Assembly (NCBI RefSeq): GCF_002797975.1
Contig: NZ_PGET01000001.1
Span: 3,224,001 to 3,288,000, forward strand
Direction of reading: 5' to 3'
DNA from: [Clostridium] celerecrescens 18A
Lineage (GTDB): Bacteria > Bacillota > Clostridia > Lachnospirales > Lachnospiraceae
DNA length: 64,000 nt
The notes under the pieces are model-generated. The model was not told the DNA's origin. It made no database searches and saw only the letters and a list, made by a program, of their open reading frames with translations. Numbering within the stretch: position 1 is the stretch's first letter; every line of letters begins with the position of its first letter. The translations under genes and the position numbers were made by a program. This document shows, piece by piece, positions 52,951-62,500 of this stretch.

Positions 52951-54000
52951 TTACCTTTCATCTTTTTTCAAAATGGTATCCAGCTGCGTCATGAGATTAC
53001 GCAATGTGCTGAGAACCTTTTCATAATCCATCCGTTTCGGACCAATGATTCCAATGGTACCTCTTAGGCCTTCGCCCAGTTCATAGTTGGCGGTTACAAT
53101 GCTGCAATCCTTCATTGCCTTAACAGGTGCCTCATCGCCAATGTAAACCTGGATTCCGGATCCGCTCTCCGTGCTGTTCATATCATCAATCAGCCCCTGC
53201 AAAAGATCCTTCTGTTCCAGCGTACCGATAAGCTTGCTGGCCCTTTCTCCGTCACTTAACTCCGGATACTTGAAAATGTTCGTGGCCCCGCTGGTATAAA
53301 TCTGAAGGTCTTCATCATCACCCCGGATAGCGGCAGCCACCTCACCTAGAACCCGGTCCACCACATCACAGTGGGGCCCTGCCTGAACCTTCATCCTGCT
53401 GATCACTTCAAGATTGATCTCCTCTATGGTCAGCCCGTTAAGGGCATTGTTAAGAAGAATGTTAAGATTCAGAAGTCCTTCGTCATCTAATTCCGTATGA
53501 ATGGGAATCATTGCATTCTTAATGATATTCCCCTCCACCACGATAACCACAAGAAGCTTTTCTTCATCAACCTTGGAGAGCTGGATAAACTTCAGTTTGT
53601 TCCGGTGGAATTGAGGCGCGCTGATCATTGCAGCGTAATTGGTATTCTGGGCAAGAAGCTTTGCCATCTGTTTTAACAAAAGTTCTACCCGGTCCACCCG
53701 CTTTAACATCATATCCTTGATCTCAGTGACTTCCTCTTCTTTTTCCTGCATGATCTGGTCCACATAAAAACGGTATCCTCTGTCTGAAGGAATCCTTCCG
53801 GCGGAGGTGTGAGGCTGCATGATATATCCCAGTTCCTCCAGATCAGACATCTCATTCCGGATGGTAGCAGAACTTAAGTTCAAATCCGTATACTTTGATA
53901 TGGTACGGGAACCTACAGGTTCTCCGGTTTCCAGATAAGTTTTGATGATGGCTTTTAATATAGTTACTTTCCGCTCATCCAACTGATCCCTGTCACTCAA
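52951..54000 (-). CDS. hrcA: Heat-inducible transcription repressor HrcA
   Basis: 349 residues. The N-terminal winged helix (ERKVTILKAIIKTYLETGEPVGSRTISKYTDLNLSSATIRNEMSDLEELGYI) is typical and binds CIRCE operators. The GAF-like and dimerisation regions follow, ending IGIIGPKRMDYEKVLSTL. The start codon is TTG at 54000 with AGGAAG about 10 nt upstream; GTG one base away is out of frame. First gene of the heat-shock operon, with a CIRCE element 30 nt upstream, so it represses itself. Confidence 0.96.
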   Translation of the reverse strand: MSDRDQLDERKVTILKAIIKTYLETGEPVGSRTISKYTDLNLSSATIRNEMSDLEELGYIMQPHTSAGRIPSDRGYRFYVDQIMQEKEEEVTEIKDMMLKRVDRVELLLKQMAKLLAQNTNYAAMISAPQFHRNKLKFIQLSKVDEEKLLVVIVVEGNIIKNAMIPIHTELDDEGLLNLNILLNNALNGLTIEEINLEVISRMKVQAGPHCDVVDRVLGEVAAAIRGDDEDLQIYTSGATNIFKYPELSDGERASKLIGTLEQKDLLQGLIDDMNSTESGSGIQVYIGDEAPVKAMKDCSIVTANYELGEGLRGTIGIIGPKRMDYEKVLSTLRNLMTQLDTILKKDER

Positions 54001-54030
54001 ACTGCCCCACTTCCTTTCTGAGTCTTTTTG

Positions 54031-54057
54031 TTAGCACTCAACGTTTGGGAGTGCTAA
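54031..54057. promoter_or_regulatory. CIRCE operator of the hrcA-grpE-dnaK-dnaJ operon
   Basis: A perfect TTAGCACTC-N9-GAGTGCTAA inverted repeat between the hrcA start and its promoter. It is the HrcA-binding site that links the operon to heat shock. Confidence 0.98.
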
Positions 54058-54071
54058 CATCTTCTTTTCAT

Positions 54072-54100
54072 AATATATTCTTTTTTTCTACTTTTGTCAA
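54072..54100 (-). promoter_or_regulatory. Sigma-A promoter of the hrcA operon
   Basis: Minus-strand TTGACA (54100-54095), 17-bp spacer, TATATT (54077-54072). CIRCE lies just downstream of the expected start. Confidence 0.88.
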
Positions 54101-54198
54101 TACATTCCTAAAAACTTTTTGATGAAGTTTTTATGTCCTGTTTGTACATTTTTCCTCATTTCTAAATGAAATATTACAAAGCTGTTGACATTATCTTC

Positions 54199-54226
54199 TT
54201 GACTTTTAACACTTTTGTAATATAAT
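54199..54226 (+). promoter_or_regulatory. Promoter of the first 3D-domain gene
   Basis: TTGACT (54199-54204), 16-bp spacer, TATAAT (54221-54226). It implies a leader of about 140 nt before the ATG at 54376. Confidence 0.65.
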
Positions 54227-54232
54227 GGTAAA

Positions 54233-54375
54233 TATGACACCATGACAACACAATTGCGAGGTAAGGTTAAAGGAAAGATGACTTACAGCCTTAAGCTTGT
54301 GAACAGCGTGCCCCGCTTTACCGGGCATCAACCGGATTTGCCCGCATATCCGATTGATCCATTTGGAGGTAAATT
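54233..54375 (+). promoter_or_regulatory. Long 5' leader of the first 3D-domain gene
   Basis: About 140 nt with possible stems (GTAAG with CTTAC; GCCCCGCTTTACCGGGC). It does not show the conserved words of the ydaO/c-di-AMP or GEMM c-di-GMP riboswitches, both of which are found before wall hydrolase genes in related bacteria. Function unknown. TTGGAGG before the ATG is the ribosome site. Confidence 0.35.
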
Positions 54376-54945
54376 ATGAATAGTTTTTCAGGGAAAAAGA
54401 GGATCACCGGATTCCTGACACTTCTTTGTATCCTGCTGTTGTCAACAACTGCACTAGCAGCCGAGACTACAGGAAATGACGAAACCGTGAATCAAGTACA
54501 GTCCGAAAACTCTGGAACGGATCACCAAACCATACAAACCAGCACGGAAAATCAGGCAGCATCAGCCAGTACTGAGGAAATCGGACCTGGTATTAAGAAA
54601 AAAGAAGCTGAACCTGTAAAGCCGGAGGAGCCGGCAAAACCGGTTTATCAAAAAGGAGAATCCCTGGGACTCTTCTCCGCCACTGCATATTGTCCGGGCG
54701 AAAGCACCGGCAAACAGTGCCGTACCTATTCCGGTACGATACCGCAGCCGCAGCATACCATATCTGCAGATATCACAATTCTTCCGCTTGGAACAAAGGT
54801 CATGATCGACGATATCGTTTATACCGTTGAAGATATCGGAAGCGGCGTGAAGGGAAATAAAGTCGATATATTCTTTGCAAGCCGCAGGGAAGCATTGGAT
54901 TTTGGAAGACAGACAAAAGAATTATTTGCAGTCATTGAACAGTAG
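54376..54945 (+). CDS. Secreted 3D-domain protein (short)
   Basis: 189 residues. A signal peptide spans about 1-29 (hydrophobic FLTLLCILLLSTTALA, cleavage near ALAAE), then an acidic Thr/Gln/Glu/Pro-rich linker (30-95), and then the 3D domain. The domain shows FSATAYCPG, HTISADITILPLGTKVMIDDIVYTVEDIGSG and GNKVDIFF, with the three conserved Asp residues that define it and form an MltA-like barrel active site. Such proteins (Sps/Rpf-like stationary-phase hydrolases, YocH, YabE) probably cleave peptidoglycan. There is no LysM or other anchor, so it acts outside the cell in soluble form. Confidence 0.9.
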   Translation: MNSFSGKKRITGFLTLLCILLLSTTALAAETTGNDETVNQVQSENSGTDHQTIQTSTENQAASASTEEIGPGIKKKEAEPVKPEEPAKPVYQKGESLGLFSATAYCPGESTGKQCRTYSGTIPQPQHTISADITILPLGTKVMIDDIVYTVEDIGSGVKGNKVDIFFASRREALDFGRQTKELFAVIEQ

Positions 54946-54962
54946 AAAATGCCCATATGACC

Positions 54963-55006
54963 CCGCAGAACAGTGAATTACTTCACTGCTTCTGCGGTTT
55001 TTTTTT
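54963..55006 (+). terminator. Rho-independent terminator after the first 3D gene
   Basis: CCGCAGAA-CAGTGAA pairs with TTCACTG-CTTCTGCGG (54963-54997), followed by nine T residues. Confidence 0.95.
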
Positions 55007-55033
55007 CGTCTTAACCTTGACAAATATGGAAAA

Positions 55034-55061
55034 ATGTGTAAAATGTTTACTTGTACCTCAT
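55034..55061 (+). promoter_or_regulatory. Promoter upstream of the second 3D-domain gene (approximate position)
   Basis: TTGACA, about 16-bp spacer, TAAAAT near 55040, giving a leader of about 90 nt of AT-rich sequence. AAAGGAAG is 9 nt before the ATG at 55143. Confidence 0.4.
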
Positions 55062-55142
55062 TTATTACAATTCTGTTACATATAATTATAAATATATTAA
55101 AACTTATTACAGATTGTAAAAAAGAAAGGAAGTATTTGTAAT

Positions 55143-55865
55143 ATGAGTAAAACAAACCGAATTCAATGGTTCCTCGGAACCTTACTAATGATGACATTTA
55201 TCTTAATAAGTGCATGGAACGTTTTGGCGGCTCAGACAGCAGGTATTATTGACAATGCTGATGAGAACAACGTCAGGGGCTGGGCCCTAAACAGTTCTGA
55301 TCCAAACGCTGCGGCAGAAGTAAAGATTGTTATTACCAATCAGTCAAACGGACAGGTCGTTGCAGAACTTACCACCACTGCCTCTAAGTACCGGGAGGAT
55401 CTTGTATCCAACGGAACCGGAAATTACGGCTTTGAAATACCGGTTCCCTGGAGTTCCTACGGAGACGGCACTTATCTGGTAGAGGCCTATACAGGAGGCC
55501 AGAAGCTTTCCGGCACCAGAGTACATGGAGTAGGTGCTGCCGCTGCCGCAAGTCTTCAAAACAGCAACTCTAATCTTCGTTCCCTGGGGGTTTTTAAAAC
55601 CACGGCCTACTGCCCGTGCCGCAAGTGCTCCGGAGGCTGGGGAGGACGTACCAGCACTGGAAGCATTGCAACCGCAAACCATACCATCTCTGTTGATCCA
55701 AGGGTCATTCCTTATGGCAGCCGCATCATGGTAAACGGGGTTGTTTATACGGCAGAGGATTGCGGAGGCGGAGTCAAGGGGAACCACATTGATATTTACT
55801 TCAATACCCATGGTGAAACCCGTGCCTATGGCACCAGGAGTGCAGAAATCTATCTTGTTCAGTAA
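55143..55865 (+). CDS. Secreted 3D-domain protein with an N-terminal Ig-like domain
   Basis: 240 residues. The signal peptide is about residues 1-30 (cleavage near VLAAQ). Residues 32-130 form a beta-sandwich-like domain (AGIIDNADENNVRGWALNSSDPNAAAEVKIVITNQ...GTYLVEAYTGGQKLSG), of a type found as a carbohydrate-contacting or Ig-like module. The C-terminal 3D domain has FKTTAYCPCRKCSGGWGGRTSTG, HTISVDPRVIPYGSRIMVNGVVYTAEDCGGGVKGNHIDIYF with the conserved Asp residues. Four Cys in the domain (CPCRKC and EDCGG) could form a metal or disulfide site. It is paralogous to the gene before it, and probably remodels peptidoglycan. Confidence 0.9.
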   Translation: MSKTNRIQWFLGTLLMMTFILISAWNVLAAQTAGIIDNADENNVRGWALNSSDPNAAAEVKIVITNQSNGQVVAELTTTASKYREDLVSNGTGNYGFEIPVPWSSYGDGTYLVEAYTGGQKLSGTRVHGVGAAAAASLQNSNSNLRSLGVFKTTAYCPCRKCSGGWGGRTSTGSIATANHTISVDPRVIPYGSRIMVNGVVYTAEDCGGGVKGNHIDIYFNTHGETRAYGTRSAEIYLVQ

Positions 55866-55881
55866 TACAAACCCCAGCAGG

Positions 55882-55918
55882 AAAGCCCGGTGAAGATTTT
55901 CTTTTCTCCGGGCTTTTT
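55882..55918 (+). terminator. Terminator after the second 3D gene
   Basis: The stem AGCCCGG / CCGGGCT (55884-55890 with 55908-55914) is followed by TTTTT. Confidence 0.9.
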
Positions 55919-55960
55919 ATAATATTTATCACATAGGGCCCAATGGTCCATTTCCGTACT

Positions 55961-56464
55961 TTACGTTCTCACGGCAATCTCTTTTATCATGCGCATCAGT
56001 TCTAAAGCGCTTCGGAATGCTACATAATTTCTGGATGTCAGTCTGCCGGCAACTATTCCCTGAATACTGGCGTTCTGGCGATGTTCTATTTTGACTATCA
56101 ATGTTTCTTTCGCATGAACTGCACGCGAACTTAAGGTCAAACTATCCTGTAGCTGAATTTTTGCCTTTACTGGTATTTTGTTTTTTCCCTTAGTTCTGTG
56201 TGCATATTCATCTGACATTTTTTTATTAAGAAACCTTGGATTAGTGGACGACTGGGGAGTTCCAACCCAGTCGCATATTTCATCCAGTTTAAGCATTAAA
56301 TCGCCTATATCGGAAAACCACACAGGTCCGTCTATATAGCAGTTAAGAATTTCACCATATAAATTTCCTTCTTTTTTTCCATGAAAACAAATAAGCATCG
56401 TACTGACCCGGTCTGTTATAGTCATGCTGCGGCAGATGTTCTGCATTTCTTCGCTTTTTATCAT
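55961..56464 (-). CDS. Protein of unknown function
   Basis: 167 residues from the ATG at 56464, which has AAGGGGG about 11 nt upstream. The open frame extends to 56527, but that part overlaps the hairpin that terminates the upstream giant gene. No signal peptide or membrane helix. The middle contains GEILNCYIDGPVWFSDIGDLMLKLDEICDWVGTPQSST, and the C-terminus has TLIVKIEHRQNASIQGIVAGRLTSRNYVAFRSALELM, which would form a beta-hairpin then helices. I recognise no family. It is cytoplasmic and sits between two cell-surface loci. Confidence 0.65.
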   Translation of the reverse strand: MIKSEEMQNICRSMTITDRVSTMLICFHGKKEGNLYGEILNCYIDGPVWFSDIGDLMLKLDEICDWVGTPQSSTNPRFLNKKMSDEYAHRTKGKNKIPVKAKIQLQDSLTLSSRAVHAKETLIVKIEHRQNASIQGIVAGRLTSRNYVAFRSALELMRMIKEIAVRT

Positions 56465-56513
56465 AGGTTTATTATCCCCCTTTTCAATCGTGCTTTGTGA
56501 GGTTTTCTTTATA

Positions 56514-56550
56514 GAAAGGGAAAGCAAAGGATATGCACACTTTCCCTTTC
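56514..56550 (-). terminator. Hairpin after the giant surface-protein gene
   Basis: The 11-bp perfect stem GAAAGGGAAAG / CTTTCCCTTTC (56514-56524 with 56540-56550), about 35 nt after the stop. A related hairpin follows the paralogous gene at 63140-63171. Confidence 0.7.
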
Positions 56551-56584
56551 CAGCAAACGAAAGTTGCTGCTTTCCATCATGTCC

Positions 56585-59500
56585 TTACTGCAGCCAGGCT
56601 CCATCTCCCCCAACGGCATATCCATCAGGCGTCATCTCACTGACATACATGGATCCCAGTGGCCGTTCTTCATTGCTCTTATAGATCCATTTCTCCGTTG
56701 CCGCATCATACCGATAGGTTTCCATACTGTTCTGCTCTGTAAAGTAATACCACTTTCCTCCGATATTCCTCCAGCCCTTTGCCATCATTCCTGTCTCAGG
56801 GTCTAAATAATACCAGCGGTTGTCTTCCTTATCATGATGCCAGCCCGTCTTCATCTTTCCAAGCCAGCCGTCTGATTCTGTATTGCAGTAATACCAGTCA
56901 TGCTTCTCATCACGGAACCAGCCGTAATCCATGATCCCGCTGGCATTGAAATGATACCAGCCGTTCTTGTTCACGTCTCCGTTTGCATAATCCAGCTTCG
57001 CCCACATTCCTGTCAGACGGATTCCTCCGTTTAGCACAAAGGCCCACTGGCTTCCCTTTCCTGAAAGCTCTTCCCAGTTTCCATTGGTTCCCACGATGTA
57101 GCTCTTGCTCCTGCTGGGATTGTAAGGGTTGGCTTTGATTCCGCTTCCGGTTCCTCCTCCGCCTTTGCTTCCTCCCTTGCTTCCCGAGCTCTGGATCTTA
57201 TCATAGTGGTCATAACGCTCATCCAGTACTTCATCTAACGGCTTTGTCACTTCTTTCAGCTTTTCCAGCGCTTCAAGCAGTTCATCAAGGGTCGCCTTCG
57301 GAGAAGTACGGTCCAGTATCTCCAGGGCCTCTTCGATTGCTTCCTTAAGCTTCTCTGTCTCCTTTAATGTCAGGAAATAGTCATCGCTCTTATCAATCGC
57401 GTTCTTTATGGCATCCTCCAGCTCTTTCCTGGCATCAGTTACTTCCTTCTGATTGTTCTCGTAGTAGGCATAGACATAGGTTTTCCGGCTGATCTCCCGG
57501 TCCGGATCGAACTCACTTAAGCGGTCCTCCCGATAACTCCAGCCTACATAGCTGTACTCTACGCCTTCTTCACTGATGAAAATATCTGCCGGTTCTTCCA
57601 CCTGGCCATACTCATAGGAATAATACCAGTCACTGGGAGCCTCTCCCTTTCTTACCTTGAAGTAATACTGGTACCTCGGAAGGGCTGTCTGGTTTAAGAA
57701 GTAGAGCCGGTATGCCCTGGAATACACCATCACATACCTCATTCCTGCCTGGGCCGTAAAGGTAAACAGCCCTCCGGTCTCTTCCGGATCATCTGACATC
57801 TCCACAAGCTCCGCCTGGACCGAACCGTCAAACGGGTCCGTAAAAATCCGGTACAGCTGGTAGTCCATCATGCCCACATCATCCTTACCTAACTGGATAT
57901 AGGTGACGAATTCTGCATCCGATGGCGTGGCCATGGCCGTCTTTCTTCCATTGACATATCGTTCAATGTCTACATTCAGTCCCCAGGCTGCTTTAAACGC
58001 CTGGCTGTGGTCGCTGTCATACTCCGGCGAGGCCTTTACTGCATTGGATTCCGTGGCCTTTGCTGCATTCTTCGTATATACCACCTTATAGGTTACATCT
58101 GCATGGTTCTGATCCATCAGGATCCGGTCTGCATCGGTCGTCAGCTCCTCCTCCAGTTCCGGTATCTCTCCCGGATCAAGGGCGATTTCATTCTCACTTC
58201 CTCCACGGATCTCATCAACCACCGTTGCATTGCTCGGACTGGCAACCGGACGGGTATAATAAGCCGTAAACACCAGATTGGTATCCGGCATATCAAAGGC
58301 AAGCTCTCTCTCATACAGCTTTCCGGTAAGACCTGGCACTGATCCTATGGTGTTCTTCCAGTACAGGAACGTCTCTCCTGCTCCATTGGTCTCTTCTGCT
58401 GTAATTACCACACGGTCTCCCTTATGGGCTTCCTCATATCTGGCTGCGTCAATCGCTTCCTGATCAACACTTACCACACGGCCTTCCAGGGTCTCCACGA
58501 TGTAGTTGGGGATCTCCAATGCTCCCCCTGGGTCCGTAGTGATCACTGATCCGTCCGGCATCCGGCTTTCTGCCGTGATTTCGGTCTCTCCCTTTGGTCT
58601 GGCTACCACGATGTACTCCTCGTTGTAATTCAGCCCGGAAAAAGTCACACTTCCCGGATTTCCTGTCACGGCCTGCCAGCCGTCACTTCCGGTCTCCGTG
58701 GTAACGATGACCGTTCCCTCCTTACTTAAGACCGCATAATCCGACTTCTTATCGGCAGGCTTGATCACAAGCACTGTTTTTCCTTCGTGGTTCTCATCAA
58801 ATAAGATCTGGTAGTTGGTCTCCACCACAGGGGTCAGTACCTCCACCGGGTCACTGATGTTCCCTTCAGTATCTCCGATCTGGTTCCCCACGATTGCATG
58901 CACATTTCCTGCTGCCTCATACACAAGGTACCTGGCTCCCGGGTAGAGTCCGTCAAAATATACCCGGCCTGCAATGGTTCCCGTCTGCACTCCCACGATG
59001 TTTCCTTCCAGGTCGGTTATGATGTACTGGTAGCCTGCCGTGGTGTGGTAAACGGTGATCTTTCCCTTTCCTTCCCCGTTAAGTCCGGTGGAAGCATCGG
59101 GAGCTGCCACATCCGTTCCGAATACTGCCGGATCCTGATAGAAACGTATGGTATAGGTATGTCCATTCTTTAATACATCAGCTGCTTCCACATCCAAGTC
59201 CCCGTCATACCAGCCATCCACCAGATAGTTGATCTCCGGCACATAGCCCGGTATCTGGCCTGCAATGTCCCCCCAGGTCCTGTCATACTGGATATGCAGG
59301 GAGGTAATGCTTCCGTCTGCCAGAGAACCGTGTTCTCCTGCTGCAAACTGGATGTCGATCCATTTCTCCGGGTCCTCTTCAAACAGGGCCGTAACAGTCG
59401 CATCTCCGGTAAAACGGTGATCTTCTGTCAGAAGCTGCTCTCCGCCATTCAATGTCCCGTTTCCATCCTGGTCTATAAACCAACCGGCAAACCGGTAATA

Positions 59501-62500
59501 CTGGTCCGCCAGTGTCATGGGAACCAGGCGTTTTTCCTTTACCGTACTCCAGGTATAACTGTCGGTCTGACCTGCTGCAGAACCATCATTTCCAAGAACT
59601 GAAGTACTATATACCCCGCTTCCCAAAGTTTGTTCTACTACGTCAGGGGACACACCGTTTCCATGGGAGATGGAACCGTGAGCTCCAGTCCGATAGGTGA
59701 TCTGATACCATTTTGACGGAACACGGTCATACCGGTAGCTGACGGTTAAGTCATCGCTTGGCATGATCCCTGAATAATCATGGCCGGTATCAAAGCTTCC
59801 GCTTAAATCCGGTACTGCTGCCGCACTTTCATAGCTATAACCGTACAATTCCCGGTATTCTGTGCCGACCGCTGTATCCGCTGTTTTCTGCTGGACCTCC
59901 GGAATAACGATATTCCTTAAGTTATTATCAGTCGAATCATTATCCAGATAATTAACCGTAAACCGGTAGCCTTCCCCTGTTGCTTCATATACATATGTAA
60001 TTTCTACCGGCTGGTTCGGCATGAAGCCCATAAAACCACCGCTGCTTCCAAAGCTTCCCTGGACTGCACTGACCAGATTCCCATCCGAATCATCCGCAGT
60101 ATCTCCGGCTGTTATGCTTCCTGATACAAACTGATATCCGTATATATCCAGCGGACTTGTGCTTATGGCATCCTCCGGGTAATACGGCGTTACACCAGGC
60201 GCATGGATCACGGTTCCGTTCCCCGTCACATAGCGCACCGTCAGATCCGATCTGGCCGCCGGATTATTCCAGTCTACCTTGTATGCGTATTTCACAGCCG
60301 CATCCTGTCCCGGCATCCTTCCGGCAAATTCCCCGGTCGAGCCGTTAAAGGTTCCGATCGGCGCTGCTCCCAGTCCGTCATAGTTATATTCAGCGGGGCT
60401 GGTCAGGGAATCCGAAAGACTCCACAGATACCCATGGATGTTCTTTTTCTGGGACTGGATCACCGACTCCACAGAATAGGTATTTGCCGTGGTCGTCGAC
60501 TGGAACACGATGGAGCCGTTCTGATTGGTGTAATCCACCGTATAATCAAACTTCACATTAGAGTCCGGCTCCCATATGGCATAATAGGTAACTGGATCTT
60601 CTGGATATACAGCCGGCAGGGAGGAGATGTATTCCGGACTGGTATGGCTGTTTACCTTGCTCCATCCCTTGAACACGTATCCGTACCTGCTCACACTGGG
60701 AAGCAGGGCATTTACGCTGTTTCCGGCCGTTCCGGTCAGGGTTTGCGGCTGAGGTGTACCTCCGTTGACTACAAAAGCAATGGAGGCATCGATACGGGTG
60801 TATTCATAGGTAACTACCACATCCTGCCCCGGCATAGTCCCGGTTATTTTTCCAAAATCTGTTTCTTCTGTTTCCACCGCAGTTAAGGTACTGCCGGTCC
60901 CCTGGTCAATGGAAGTTCCGGTAAACTCATACCCGGAAATAGCCGATGGCGGCGAAATAACCACCCCATCTCCCGATGCAAAGGACAGGCTGGGCGTATC
61001 CGGTGCACCGGTCACGGTTCCTCCTGTAGCAAAATCCCGATAAACAAAGCTAACGGTGTAGCCATTGCGTTTCAATACTGTATTTTTTGAATTATTTAAA
61101 GCAGAGGATCCCACTGTAGCAAAGATCCCGGCCCCATTTCCTACATCCGCATCTGCAAAATAGTTGTCTGCAAACGGGCAGGAGGAAATGCTTCCGGAAT
61201 ACTCAACCGAAGGAACGGCTATAACGACTTCCTGCCCCGTGGCTGTTGACTCCCCGACAGACGCCTCCGGAACTTGCTGGGAAGTTACACCGATCCGTGA
61301 GGCGTCAAGATCTCCCTCTACGGTAATGTGCTTCCCATCTGCCAGATAGACATTTGCTTTTTCTCCTGCAGTATTTGTATTGTCCGAAATAATTATTTCA
61401 TTCCGGGCAGAAAAAGTACCGGTACTTTCAAATTGAACCGCACCTTTTCCCGCTGCAGGTCTGTTGCTCTTTATCTCAATTCCACTGTCTCCGCCATTAA
61501 GCACAAAATTCGTACTTCCCAGAATTTCTACTGCGCTTCCATTATTATTCTGAAGAGTCAGTTCATTATTTAATTCTAAAGTTCCTCTGCTTGCCTGAAT
61601 CATTGAAGCAGCATCTGTCAAAGTTCCATTGGTTCCATCCATAATAATATCTGTAAATGAAAGCCCGAAGTTATTATTATTTGAAAACATTTCACCAGCA
61701 AATCCATTGGCACGGGCCAGCGTCACACGGGCACCGGCAGTAGGAGCTCCCCCTAATGTCATATCAGTACTGGAAATGACAATTTTCGTATTCGAATTTG
61801 TTATGCTGCTGAAATCAATCGTAGAATTAATAGGATTATAATCTTGAATAAAAATATATGCATTTTTCCCGTTGCATTTAGCAATTGCCGCCTCTATGGT
61901 CTGTAATGGCTCACTAAATATTCCTGAGTTACTATTGCTGCCATATTGAGAAGAAACATAGTACGCCGCCTCTTTCATTGCAAAAGCAACTCTCCGATGT
62001 ACAATTTCATAAGGCCGTACCGTAAACATCCAGGAATAGGATATAGAACAGTCACTGGACAATGCGGAAGACGCCGCGGATTCCTTAAACATATTCGTAC
62101 ATCGCTCGCTAAAACTTCCCGCCCATTTCGTTGTCGTAGGTTCCGTTATTCCAAGAGTCGGGTCATCTGTAATCACATCAACAACAACCGCCTTATTTGC
62201 AGTCTCCCTCATATAAAATCCCCGGGCTGTTTTATACATATCTTTTGTAAGACTGCCATTGATTTGTAGATCATAGGCGCTGCCCAGCCAGAAGGTACGG
62301 CCGTCGGACGGCATTGTGCCTCCTACATGAGCAAGATAATAATCTACCAGCATATATTTGCCATCCGAACTGGGAGTGGTCGTGACCTTCATCTCAATAC
62401 GTGTTTCATTTGCGCCCGATCCGAATTTAAGCAATTCTGTATACCCGTTGTAATAACCATTAAAAGAACCGGTGATTGCATTACCTTCAGAATCATGCTG

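Noticed and set aside
54233..54375. ydaO (c-di-AMP) or GEMM (c-di-GMP) riboswitch before the 3D gene
   Set aside because: The conserved words of those classes could not be found; only generic stems are visible.
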